DNA from: Cryptomeria japonica
Lineage: Eukaryota; Streptophyta; Pinopsida; Cupressales; Cupressaceae
Assembly (NCBI RefSeq): GCF_030272615.1
Contig: NC_081413.1
Location: 556,475,136-556,539,135 of the forward strand
Direction: 5' to 3'
Length of the DNA: 64,000 bases
A program made the position numbers and the translations under genes. This document shows, one piece after another, positions 60,201 through 64,000 of this stretch (position 1 is the first letter of the stretch; the number at the start of each line of letters is the position of its first letter). The notes beneath the pieces are model-generated. The model saw only the letters and a list, made by a program, of their open reading frames with translations. It was not told where the DNA came from and did no database searches.

Positions 60201-63046
60201 TTGTGAACGATTTTGTTATGATTTTATTCCTCCTTGGTTGGACAAATTCTGCTTCAGAATCCCTGACAACAAGCAACCTGAGCTCTTATTTCTCAGAGAA
60301 ATCCGTGATCTCCCATCTCTAACTCGGAAGAAATCCAATCCTTTTATGCCTCTGAAACCGTCGTCCTCGCTTGTCTAATCAACCTCAACTCAGGAGAAAC
60401 CTTCAAACTAGTCCCTCGAGAATGAGTCAGCATCCAAGCCTTAAAAAATTTAGGTTGCGAGCTAGCGACCAGATAGTTTGTGGTTAAGTTTTATGGTTAT
60501 CGCCAACTCGCAAGGTAAAATGTCTGAAGACGTGATCAAGATGCGAGCTAGCGACAAGTTGATTTGGGTTTACATCGTGAGGTCTCTAGCTTTTTGGGTG
60601 TTAGCGTTTTATGTTACTGAGCTAGAGATTGTTAGTGAAATTGCTTTGGTCCCGAGGACTCGAGTTGGTCTGATGTCATAACATTATAGCCACGAGAGTT
60701 AGTGAGTAACTCATTTCATACAGTTGTCGCTAGCTCTCATGTTTGTTTAATGTTAGCATTTTTAAGTCATGAGCTAGCGACTAGACGGTTTGTGGTTAGG
60801 TTTAATGGTTATCGTCAGCTCGCGAAGTTAAATGTCTGAAGACCTGATCAAGCCGCGAGCTTGCGAGTGAAGTGCTAGCGGTTAAGAGATAAACAGTTTT
60901 ATGTTGGCGAGTACGCAACAAGGGTTAAAGTTACCAGTATCTCCAAGTCGCTGCGGTGACGAGGACTTGACATTTTGTGGTCGAGAATTGGCGAGTGGCA
61001 GTTCAGTTTCCCTCAGTCGCTAGATCTCGAGGTTACGAAGGCTTAGCATTTTCAGCTTGCGAGTTGGAGATAGAGAGAGTTGTAAGGGCTTGTCGCTAGG
61101 TCGCGAGATTTTCTAATGGGCAGTCTTCCAAGTAGAGAGTTGACGACTGTGTGCCACGTGTTTTAATGACTTAAAGTTAATATCTTGAAATCGCCAATAT
61201 TTTTTTTTTATGGTTTGAAAATAGCTTGAAATCGCCAATATTTATTTTTATGGTTTGAAAATAGCTTGAAATCGCCAATATTTTATTTTAATGGTTTGAA
61301 AATAGCTTGAAATCACCAATATTTTTTTTTAATGGTTTGAAAATAGCTTGAAAGTGCCAATGCAAATATTTTTTTGGTTTTAAAAACATTACAATTCGCC
61401 AAGATTTTTCACAAACTTTGAGCGATCACGGCTAATTCGCCAATGGAGATTATTATTTTTCTCTGTAAACTGCAAAAAATCGCCAGTAAAATTAAAATTT
61501 TCCTCGGGAATTATACAACTTTCGCCAGGTTTTTACACCTTGTCCAAGGGGGGGGTTTCTTAAAGTTTTCCCTGATAACCATTTTCTTTAAGTTATGTAG
61601 GTTTCGATAAAGAAGCTTCAAATGAATCTTAATTTATTAGGGGTAGGTTTTGACAACAGCAGCTTGAAATGAATTTGAAAGTCTCAACGACTTTCATAAC
61701 CTAGAACTTCAATGTAACATTTAGCAGCAGCCTTAGGCCCTTAAAAAACACAATGTCATCTGTTGAATGTTTTCATGACTAACAATATATTGTGAAAATA
61801 CACACGGATTACTTCTTTATGATAAATTTAGATATCTGACTTAATGAAGGCTGTATATTCCTTTGATATGAACCCGGTAGCTTGGTCAAACAAAATCATC
61901 TCTTGCTCTCAGACATATTTCGAGCAAAATAAAAAATACAAATAGAAATCCCTTTTCAATGTTAATGATTTCTTAAAGGGGATAGAAAGAGATCAGCTTA
62001 AAAATTATTTACTATATGTAGGCTAACATTGTTCAGAGTTAGCTCAGGACAAAAGAGTGAAAGACATTCCTTCCCTTCTAAGAAAGGAAGCCACTCATCA
62101 TTTATTTCTCTTCCCAGGATTTAATAAGTGAACTGTAACAACTATTTTATTAGCATAGCTGCAGCCTGCAATAATTGTACAAAGTTCATGATATTCCATG
62201 AAGCATGCAACTTATTGCTTCCAGAATATCACTTAAAGTTGAAATATCCGTTGTTTAGAGAAAGAAGAAACTGCCAGTGTGTTATTTGTTTCACAAGGCA
62301 TTCCCAAATGTACTATAAGAAAATAAATTGATCCAAAAGAATGCTTCAGGGATTATCTGCTAAAAAAGAGCAGTATTTGGGACATTAACTGCCAGAAACA
62401 TTCACAATTAAGCACAAGTAGGTGTAAGCCATTTTCTAAAAAGTACCACATGAAGCCAGAGCATGAGATAATCGATTTTCTTTCTAGCTAATTGAAAGCT
62501 AGTAAGCAGCAACACTCAAACCAGTGCGTTATAGGAGAACTCAAAAGGCAAACAAACCTTGGAATTGTGCTTAAGTAACTCAAAGATCATCATATGATAG
62601 TGTACAAAGCAAAACTTCAAGCTAAAATTACATAATTTGAAAGAACAATGAAACCAAGAAATTCCATTGTTGTCAACAGTGGCATAAACAGACACATTCA
62701 TAGAATCCCCTACCATTTACAGTGAGTGGAATACTTATTTAAGTCTTTTTGAACCTTTGCTTCTCAATTAAGAGTACTTTAACCCACTGACCATGATAAC
62801 TTCCTAGAAACAGAAGACTAGACATGATAATTAAATCTAAAAAAAATCCAGTTTTAGATGAGAGAAATTCAAGTGCATCATTAATTCCTCTCATGAAATT
62901 TCTCTATAAACCATATTGAAGAAATTTTCAGAAGGTAATACCTGGACCTCACCAATATTCGTGCCAACAGCAAGATACGTGCCTCGCTGAGTCCATCCAA
63001 CAGAACAGACACTATCATTCAGTCCCAAATCGCACAACTTTGTCAC
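33217..63046 (-). CDS. FZR: FIZZY-RELATED / CCS52 (Cdh1-type) APC/C activator, 3' part
   Basis: The product is a WD40 co-activator that brings substrates to the anaphase-promoting complex and drives mitotic exit and endoreduplication. Eight exons are visible on the minus strand: 62,942-63,046; 35,011-35,190; 34,805-34,867; 34,279-34,473; 34,052-34,153; 33,631-33,693; 33,415-33,483; 33,217-33,270. Each is flanked by GT and AG, all are phase 0, and together they encode 276 residues. Recognisable blocks are VCSVGWTQRGTYLAVGTN, VRTMEGHRVRVGALAWSS, SRDRNILQRDIR, HQHGLLASGGGTADRCIRFW and ISPDGQTIVTGAGDETLRFW. The protein ends in the Ile-Arg tail that docks on the APC/C. MEGHRVRVGALAWS and LQRDIR separate it from CDC20, which differs there. 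Plant family members are about 470-500 residues, so about 200 N-terminal residues, including the C-box, lie beyond 64,000. No stop or shift interrupts the exons, so the gene looks functional. Confidence 0.95.
33415..33483 (-). CDS. FZR: FZR exon
   Basis: It encodes 23 residues, TIVTGAGDETLRFWNVFPSP plus KSQ, the last canonical WD40 strand set. The acceptor is CTTGTAG and the donor CAG followed by GTAGAT. Confidence 0.94.
33631..33693 (-). CDS. FZR: FZR exon
   Basis: It encodes 21 residues, LATLTGHTLRVLYLAISPDG plus Q. The acceptor is GATTCAG and the donor CAG followed by GTAAAA. Confidence 0.94.
34052..34153 (-). CDS. FZR: FZR exon
   Basis: It encodes 34 residues from VCNLVWSKNVNELVSTHGYS to YPTMSK. 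The acceptor is TCGGCAG and the donor AAG followed by GTTAG. Confidence 0.95.
34279..34473 (-). CDS. FZR: FZR exon
   Basis: It encodes 65 residues from LLVWNQQSTQP to CIDTGSQ, including the highly conserved SPHQHGLLASGGGTADRCIR block. The acceptor is TGTACAG and the donor CAG followed by GTATGA. Confidence 0.95.
34805..34867 (-). CDS. FZR: FZR exon
   Basis: It encodes 21 residues, VCGLKWSYDNRELASGGNDN plus Q. The acceptor is TTCACAG and the donor CAG followed by GTTGG. Confidence 0.92.
35011..35190 (-). CDS. FZR: FZR exon after the giant intron
   Basis: It encodes 60 residues, from IWDATRCKK to LVGHKSE. The acceptor is CATGCAG before ATT and the donor GAG followed by GTAAGC. It is joined to the 62,942 exon across 27,751 bp; the residue order (GEVQ then IWDATRCKK) is that of plant FZR proteins. 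Confidence 0.95.
35191..37053. other. Intron sequence without identified element
   Basis: Apart from the 29-bp tandem duplication at 36,489-36,549, I see no gene or defined mobile element. Base composition is AT-rich and typical of intron sequence. Confidence 0.5.
36489..36549. repeat. ~29-bp tandem duplication
   Basis: Two adjacent copies of about 29 bp, built from AAAAAGCTAA, AAGCTAAATAAG and TCGACT, lie side by side with one or two differences. Related AAAGCTTAAAAAG phrases occur just upstream (36,400-36,450). Confidence 0.7.
37054..37226 (-). mobile_element. Truncated inverted copy of the 38,070 MITE
   Basis: Read on the plus strand it starts CCATAGTTCCAC. It follows the reverse complement of the right end of the 38,070-38,598 element: GGGACCAAGGGCCTAAGTTTGGGGAC is shared in two blocks, then AATACATATAGTACTTGAAAAA and GTATAAGAATTACA. 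Similarity ends at AATGAAACT (37,226), exactly where the inverted-repeat unit at 37,225 begins, so the copy was probably cut by that insertion. Confidence 0.65.
38070..38598. mobile_element. 529-bp non-autonomous hAT-like MITE
   Basis: The ends are perfect 10-bp inverted repeats, CAGTGTTCCA and TGGAACACTG. The flanking 8 bp are GAAATTAA (38,062-38,069) and GAATTTAA (38,599-38,606), which match at 7 of 8. CAG-initiated termini and 8-bp duplications are hAT traits. The first 240 bp and last 90 bp are very GC-rich (GTCCCC/GGGGAC words), the centre is AT-rich, and a C18 run lies at 38,508-38,525. It has no coding capacity; the open frames over the GC-rich part are compositional. Confidence 0.75.
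38226..38303. repeat. Near-perfect palindrome (hairpin) inside the MITE
   Basis: The arms 38,243-38,262 and 38,267-38,286 are exact reverse complements of 20 bp around a 4-bp GTGT loop. With a few mismatches the arms extend to 38,226 and 38,303, giving about 37-bp arms. The hairpin is very GC-rich and would be stable as RNA or single-stranded DNA. Confidence 0.9.
39130..39345. repeat. GC-rich degenerate tandem repeat
   Basis: About seven degenerate units of roughly 28-30 bp, built on GGGGTCAAGGGGCA and GCAACACCC words, lie in an otherwise AT-rich intron. Open frames on both strands follow from the composition. I take it as minisatellite-like material within a repeat. It is not a gene. Confidence 0.55.
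39560..39760. repeat. GTCCC/GGGAC-rich fragment, possible end of a MITE
   Basis: This is a 200-bp GC-richer island with GGGATG, CCTTGG and GTCCC words. Its right edge reads GCGGAACACTAG, in reverse complement CTAGTGTTCCGC, close to the CAGTGTTCCA terminus of the 38,070 MITE. It may be another family member with one end lost. Frames are open on both strands and I do not accept a gene. Confidence 0.35.
39761..40467. other. Intron sequence; nothing recognised
   Basis: The sequence is AT-rich without a recognisable gene or complete element. Confidence 0.45.
40468..40680 (+). repeat. Left copy of a ~200-bp repeat flanking the LINE
   Basis: This matches 48,403-48,600 in the same orientation. Both have CTAGCATACCTA, GGAATATAGGTAAAGTA, TTCATTATTCCACTT and a 50-bp AT-rich block that is virtually identical. 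The LINE starts about 40 bp after it. Confidence 0.75.
40724..41971 (+). pseudogene. LINE ORF1 (nucleic-acid-binding protein), broken
   Basis: ORF1 proteins of plant L1 elements bind the element RNA. The N-terminal part has the DUF4283-like pattern: a hydrophobic block then GLWMMG-type residues near 41,070, and CPQFNPLILEPYDKLVW-like residues near 41,110-41,160. A zinc knuckle CX2CX4HX4C is intact at 41,393-41,434 (CLRCKRRDHMESNC). A basic, Lys/Pro-rich tail runs to 41,971. Several stops and shifts interrupt the frame. Confidence 0.7.
41960..46870 (+). pseudogene. LINE ORF2 (endonuclease, reverse transcriptase, RNase H), broken
   Basis: ORF2 would nick the target and copy the element RNA. 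The endonuclease begins near 41,970 (IDIIMLQETKIS) and continues with FNIYGPT (42,234) and the SDHFP catalytic end (42,588). The reverse transcriptase includes NKTSIVLIPKK (43,420), NYRPI (43,470), KLDVSKAYDKVNWDFL (43,673), the GLHQGDPISP block (43,847) and a degraded catalytic box near 43,995 (FTDHTILF where FADDTLIF is expected). It is split at 44,097/44,811 by a hAT derivative. The C-terminal domain has KYLGVPLF (44,918) and MGAKLTWKM (45,270). RNase H spans 46,400-46,760, with TNNEAEMALARDLW. Numerous stops and shifts mean it is inactive. Confidence 0.85.
44090..44818. mobile_element. 713-bp non-autonomous hAT element in the LINE
   Basis: The element is 44,098-44,810. Its ends, CAAGGATGAAAATATC and (reverse complement) CAAAGATGAAAATATC, differ at one position of 16. 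It is flanked by a perfect 8-bp duplication, CTATGAAC (44,090-44,097 and 44,811-44,818), and removing it restores the LINE reading context. Subterminal ATCGGC and GCCGAT words repeat at both ends. There is no transposase gene; the frames over 44,256-44,524 are short. Eight-bp duplication and the termini place it in the hAT superfamily. Confidence 0.88.
46871..48007 (+). other. 3' part of the LINE after RNase H
   Basis: This stretch lies between the RNase H stop and the A-tail. Short frames (46,867-47,121 and 47,526-47,910) are open but unassigned. The phrases near 47,590-47,730 (CSHAARFANFLVK, then NIQWDVML) could be a second, degenerate RNase-H-like or an unknown C-terminal segment. The tail sequence ends with A10 at 47,998-48,007. 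Confidence 0.45.
48403..48600 (+). repeat. Right copy of the ~200-bp repeat flanking the LINE
   Basis: This is the partner of 40,468-40,680. It lies about 400 bp after the LINE tail, compared with about 40 bp between the left copy and the LINE start. Confidence 0.75.
48601..49464. other. Intron sequence before the large hAT; nothing recognised
   Basis: It is AT-rich with a T-run near 48,670-48,690. At 49,060-49,110 there are CACTGTAGCCACTGTAGTG phrases. No gene is seen. Confidence 0.45.
49465..49472. repeat. Left target-site duplication of the giant hAT
   Basis: ATAACCAT, identical to 61,575-61,582. Eight bp is the hAT-specific duplication length. Confidence 0.9.
49473..49487 (+). repeat. 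Left terminal inverted repeat
   Basis: CAGAGAGTTTTTTAG compares with CAGGGAAAACTTTAA on the complementary strand at 61,560-61,574. Identity is partial (CAG, then G, A and TTT positions), as in many hAT elements with short imperfect termini. Confidence 0.6.
49484..49912 (+). repeat. Left subterminal TCGCC-type repeats
   Basis: Words of the type ATTCGCCAA or its complement recur: 49,488 (GGCGAATT), 49,573, 49,748, 49,834 and 49,897. A longer unit containing TAAATTAAATGTTCATTGC and then CAATTCGCCAAAAATGCAAT occurs twice, with the TCGCC words 63 bp apart. These are candidate transposase-binding sites. The right end has matching words. Confidence 0.7.
49923..49930 (+). promoter_or_regulatory. TATA box of the transposase gene
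   Basis: TATAAATA, a good plant TATA match, lies 280 bp before the first ATG at 50,203. The leader contains a possible short intron (AAAG-GTGAGT at 50,129 to TTCGTAG at 50,183). A transcription start about 30 bp after the box, near 49,960, is an inference. Confidence 0.6.
50203..53018 (+). pseudogene. hAT-superfamily transposase, one stop and one frameshift
   Basis: The enzyme would excise and insert the element by a DDE mechanism in the nucleus. From ATG 50,203 the N-terminus has three imperfect TPQGGEGI-type repeats and a basic stretch RKKRKRKVK. An in-frame TAG (50,662) precedes a zinc-finger-like segment with CRCKIC and a His 20 residues later (50,749-50,826). A one-base shift near 51,240-51,260 separates this from the 582-codon remainder, which carries the catalytic region: DEVTVVD-type residues at the shift, CVGVDGAAVMQG (51,459), HCMAHQMNL (51,555) and ETRW (51,738). 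The C-terminal dimerisation domain is GSVEDERVFSALGFLKSK (52,648) and NKLDKNLETCLRLF. The acidic C-terminus ends at 53,018. Total is about 938 codons. The two lesions are few compared with every other element here. Confidence 0.85.
53019..53616. other. 3' flank of the transposase gene
   Basis: This is an AT-rich stretch holding the presumed transposase 3' untranslated region. ATTAGTAAACAATTGAATTATTAG-like phrases repeat at 53,210-53,270. No gene is seen. Confidence 0.45.
53617..54570. repeat. Left array of phased GCGA-N4-GCGA / TCGC-N4-TCGC pairs
   Basis: By hand count about 39 GCGA or TCGC words lie in roughly 1 kb. Most are in pairs whose starts are 8 bp apart. Exact GCGA pairs start at 53,960, 54,034, 54,108, 54,193, 54,277 and 54,438. 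Exact TCGC pairs start at 53,867, 53,918, 53,992, 54,235, 54,396 and 54,555. Pairs of the two orientations alternate, with start-to-start distances mostly 31-34 or 41-44 bp, about 3 and 4 helical turns. Degenerate pairs fill many gaps (for example 53,617, 53,648, 53,690 and 53,723). The array ends about 340 bp before the second gene, so it could also control that gene. Confidence 0.88.
53625..53782 (+). repeat. Left copy of a ~158-bp direct repeat within the hAT
   Basis: Partner of 60,552-60,710, 6.9 kb away and in the same orientation. Confidence 0.85.
54571..54908 (+). promoter_or_regulatory. Presumed promoter region of the second transposon gene
   Basis: This is the sequence between the site array and ATG 54,909. 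A weak TATA-like TTGTATAATT lies near 54,772-54,781. CGAATTCAAATTTCGCTCGAG at 54,636-54,656 carries another TCGC word. Assignment as a promoter is from position. Confidence 0.35.
54909..58364 (+). pseudogene. Second hAT-borne gene, ~1,150 codons, unknown family, broken
   Basis: A single intronless reading frame is recoverable from the likely start ATG 54,909 (MSQATSGTGGSK) to TAA 58,362. It is interrupted by in-frame stops at 55,336, 55,852, 56,951 and 57,167 and by frameshifts near 54,950, 56,455-56,476 and an A-run at 57,540. I do not recognise the family. Visible parts are a Gly/Ser/Lys N-terminus; a globular region (55,010-56,460) rich in aromatic residues, with HHYMHCTIYALCRVLGFDG and NWGGFYFFDNFTVIRVYGCP; and a polar region (56,560-56,780) with a possible nuclear signal, PVAKKQK. 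A charged, coiled-coil-like C-terminal half follows, with KKYEETLMKKGALEEELVEL and EEYIGEIEKLEKEQN. Conserved coding style through several breaks shows that it was a real protein gene. By position it could be an accessory transposition or DNA-binding protein, or captured cargo. Confidence 0.75.
58365..60450. other. Transposon interior between second gene and right array
   Basis: 58,365-59,380 is AT-rich with no motif; a 68-codon frame at 58,948 looks fortuitous. 59,380-60,060 has several open frames on both strands without a recognisable protein. Only the small frame at 60,139-60,378 is worth listing. Confidence 0.4.
60139..60378 (+). CDS. Possible small protein, 79 residues, unknown
   Basis: ATG 60,139 opens a 79-codon frame ending TAA 60,376, just before the right array. 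The composition is protein-like, with tryptophan, cysteine and aromatic residues (YCERFCYDFIPPWLDKFCFR), and a basic SLTRKKSN segment follows. I recognise no domain. It could be a small transposon gene, the last exon of something longer, or chance. Confidence 0.25.
   Translation: MTVDSRSHAYQIHYILLRLIYCERFCYDFIPPWLDKFCFRIPDNKQPELLFLREIRDLPSLTRKKSNPFMPLKPSSSLV
60451..61110. repeat. Right array of phased GCGA/TCGC pairs
   Basis: Exact GCGA-N4-GCGA pairs start at 60,457, 60,543 and 60,855. Exact TCGC-N4-TCGC pairs start at 60,500 and 61,093. Degenerate pairs occur at about 60,575, 60,617, 60,650, 60,769, 60,812, 60,940 and 60,983. Start-to-start steps are mostly 32-35 and 42-43 bp, as in the left array. 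The pairs lie in otherwise different sequence, apart from one 158-bp segment shared with the left array. The array is 0.5-1.1 kb from the right terminus. Confidence 0.82.
60552..60710 (+). repeat. Right copy of a ~158-bp direct repeat within the hAT
   Basis: It matches 53,625-53,782. Shared blocks include TCGTGAGGTCTCTAG, TTTTATGTTA, GAGATTGTTA, TGAAATTGCTTTGGTC and CATTATAGCC, in the same order and spacing. This shows that part of one array was copied from the other. Confidence 0.85.
61184..61375. repeat. 41-bp tandem repeat at the right subterminal region
   Basis: Between four and five units of 40-41 bp begin at 61,184, 61,225, 61,265, 61,306 and 61,347. Each is built from CTTGAAATCGCCAATATTT, a T-run and ATGGTTTGAAAATAG. 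The TCGCCAA word is kept in the first three and mutated (TCACC, GTGCC) in the last two. Single ATTCGCCAA-type words follow at 61,394, 61,435, 61,480 and 61,521. Confidence 0.9.
61560..61574 (-). repeat. Right terminal inverted repeat
   Basis: On the complementary strand it reads CAGGGAAAACTTTAA, the partner of 49,473-49,487. It directly abuts the right target duplication. Confidence 0.6.
61575..61582. repeat. Right target-site duplication of the giant hAT
   Basis: ATAACCAT, identical to the left copy 12.1 kb away. Confidence 0.9.
61583..62941. other. FZR intron sequence next to the exon; nothing recognised
   Basis: AT-rich intron sequence with no gene and no defined element. The splice donor of the giant intron is at its right edge in plus coordinates. 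Confidence 0.5.
62942..63046 (-). CDS. FZR: FZR exon (most 5' exon in the window)
   Basis: It encodes 35 residues from VTKLCDLGLNDSV to TNIGEVQ, part of a WD40 blade. The acceptor is ATACAG before GTG, and the donor is CAG followed by GTATTA. The exon before it (expected to end NACTSK) is not found in 63,047-64,000. Confidence 0.93.
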
Positions 63047-64000
63047 CTGTATTAAATAGCATGCAGCAAATATGTAAGTCCATATCCTTTCAGTCAGTTT
63101 CAAATCAAACAGCTTTATCACACAATGCAATCTAAATAAAGATGATATAAGAGCTTATCTGTGACATTAAATGCACCATGAAAACTATCGTAATAAAAAG
63201 TTAAATACTTGTATAGAAACCAAATAGAGAATCAGTGAAATACTCATTGTGTAACACTCCGTTATTAAATATTGTTTGTATAATTAGTTTAGCATGAAAT
63301 CATACAAATAAATTAAATAGAGGGAAACTGAAGCAGCAAAACAGTTTTGAAATAGCAGTACCCTGGTGACATATCCCCTGCATTTTCAGATCCACGCCCA
63401 ATAAGGGACATTTCAAGGACACGGGTGGGTCAGAAACATCCCGCAGCCATACCTGATTTACAGAAATTTTAGAAAATGTCCCCGAGATGGCCAAGGCATA
63501 TTTAGATGTGTCCCAACCATACCAGGGATAGCTAACAAGTGATTATTTTTAAAAAACACAAAATCGAATAAGAAAAAAATGCTCTTTTTTTAAAGCACAA
63601 AATTGAGAATTAAAATATATATATATACAGGGGTGGGGGGCTCCACAGGATGCTGTTATGCTATTAGAAAAGACAGAAAGGAGAAGAGGAGATATTATCA
63701 ATTTCTCAGCTGTTCTTTCTTGGATTGGTGTAGCATCTCTTCCTGCTGATTGGCCAGTGGACAGAAAGAAGTAGCATGTCTCCGTGCTCAGAAGAAGCAG
63801 TAAATTAATTTAGCAAAATTGTCAACTGATTATTAGCGCATTTTGTAGTATTAAACTGTTCTTGATACTTGTTTAGGAAATTGTTTTCTGTTCTCACATA
63901 ATCAGAATTCAGAATTTGTTCAATATGCACTGTTCAGAACATTTTAAATTCAGCATCTGAGGATTACTAATCCTTTCCTCTTGTTTATTTAAAATTTTAA
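63047..64000. other. Next FZR intron, running off the window
   Basis: I looked for the preceding FZR exon on the minus strand (expected to end in a LWNACTSK-like block) and did not find it, so this intron is longer than 950 bp. A GTCCC-rich 170-bp insert at 63,359-63,530 and a TATATATA tract near 63,618 are the only structures noted. Confidence 0.5.
63359..63530. repeat. Possible small MITE
   Basis: The ends read TACCCTGGT and, in reverse complement, TATCCCTGGT, a short imperfect inverted repeat around a GC-richer interior with GGACATTTC and TGTCCC words. I found no matching target duplication. Confidence 0.3.

Larger units (their letters stand above)
49473..61574 (+). mobile_element. Giant 12,102-bp hAT transposon with two genes and site arrays
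   Basis: It is bounded by a perfect 8-bp target duplication, ATAACCAT (49,465-49,472 and 61,575-61,582). The termini start CAGAGAG on the left and (reverse complement) CAGGGAA on the right, as hAT ends usually start with CAG. Inside are TCGCCA-type subterminal repeats (49.48-49.91 and 61.18-61.54 kb), a hAT transposase gene (50,203-53,018), a first array of GCGA/TCGC pairs (53.6-54.57 kb), a second broken gene (54,909-58,364), and a second pair array (60.45-61.11 kb). Typical hAT elements are about 2.5-5 kb. The perfect duplication and lightly damaged transposase suggest an insertion younger than the other elements here. Sequence shared by the two flanks (the arrays and TCGCC words) supports treating the whole as one unit. 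Confidence 0.85.
35191..62941 (-). other. 27,751-bp FZR intron filled with transposable elements
   Basis: The splice donor follows the 62,942 exon (CAG, then GTATTA) and the acceptor precedes the 35,190 exon (TGCAG). At least a LINE, several MITE-like elements, a 713-bp hAT derivative and a 12.1-kb hAT element lie inside. The LINE and the large hAT genes are coded on the plus strand, antisense to FZR. Despite this load, the exons on both sides are intact. Confidence 0.88.

Noticed and set aside
53617-61110. The two GCGA arrays as LTRs of a retrotransposon
   Set aside because: Only ~158 bp is shared, there is no TG...CA end, no primer-binding site or polypurine tract, and a hAT target duplication encloses both.
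61184-61375. Regular ~41-bp repeats resembling a CRISPR array
   Set aside because: The units are contiguous with no variable spacers, in a plant nuclear context, at the subterminal end of a transposon.
63300-63494. Minus-strand frame near the FZR exon as a further FZR exon
   Set aside because: Its residues do not match the conserved FZR segment expected before the 62,942 exon, and it lies in a GTCCC-rich repeat-like insert.

Overview
The window looks like nuclear DNA of a seed plant with a very large, repeat-rich genome. A gymnosperm is the best guess, inferred from a 27.75-kb intron and the density of old, nested retroelements. Only one host gene is recognisable: on the minus strand, the last eight exons visible here of a FIZZY-RELATED/CCS52 (Cdh1-type APC/C activator) gene. 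One exon lies at 62,942-63,046 and seven at 33,217-35,190; the first part of the gene is beyond the right edge. Everything else I can identify is mobile DNA or its debris.

Layout. 1-3.2 kb: copia-LTR-like debris and a decayed minus-strand Ty3/gypsy gag-protease. 3,180-9,670: a minus-strand LTR element with two ~1.2-kb LTRs and only gag-like coding. 10.2-14.3 kb: an LTR-like fragment and a minus-strand Ty1/copia pol relic. 14.3-18.1 kb: a plus-strand TNT1-like copia relic with an internal insertion, followed by a tRNA-derived SINE with 13-bp target duplications (18,188-18,323). 18.65-19.85 kb: a gypsy integrase relic. 20.3-27.1 kb: a copia element with 0.9-kb LTRs, preceded by the 3' end of a second copy that shares its LTR. 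27.1-33.2 kb: intergenic, with a G-run/TGTTAA repeat family and a short telomere-like tract.

33.2-63.0 kb is the FZR gene. Its giant intron holds, from left to right, nested GC-rich MITE-like elements (37.05-39.8 kb), a non-LTR retrotransposon (LINE, 40.7-48.0 kb) interrupted by a 713-bp non-autonomous hAT with a perfect 8-bp target duplication, and then the most striking object in the window.

That object is a 12,102-bp hAT-type DNA transposon (49,473-61,574) bounded by a perfect 8-bp target duplication, ATAACCAT. It carries a nearly intact hAT transposase gene and a second, broken ~1,150-codon gene of a family I do not recognise. Each end has TCGCCA-type subterminal repeats. Two internal arrays carry paired words, GCGA-N4-GCGA and their reverse complement TCGC-N4-TCGC. 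The pairs alternate in orientation and sit about 32 and 42 bp apart, close to 3 and 4 turns of the DNA helix. The regularity suggests arrays of phased protein-binding sites. I know of no described element with this architecture, so I rank it as the main discovery candidate.
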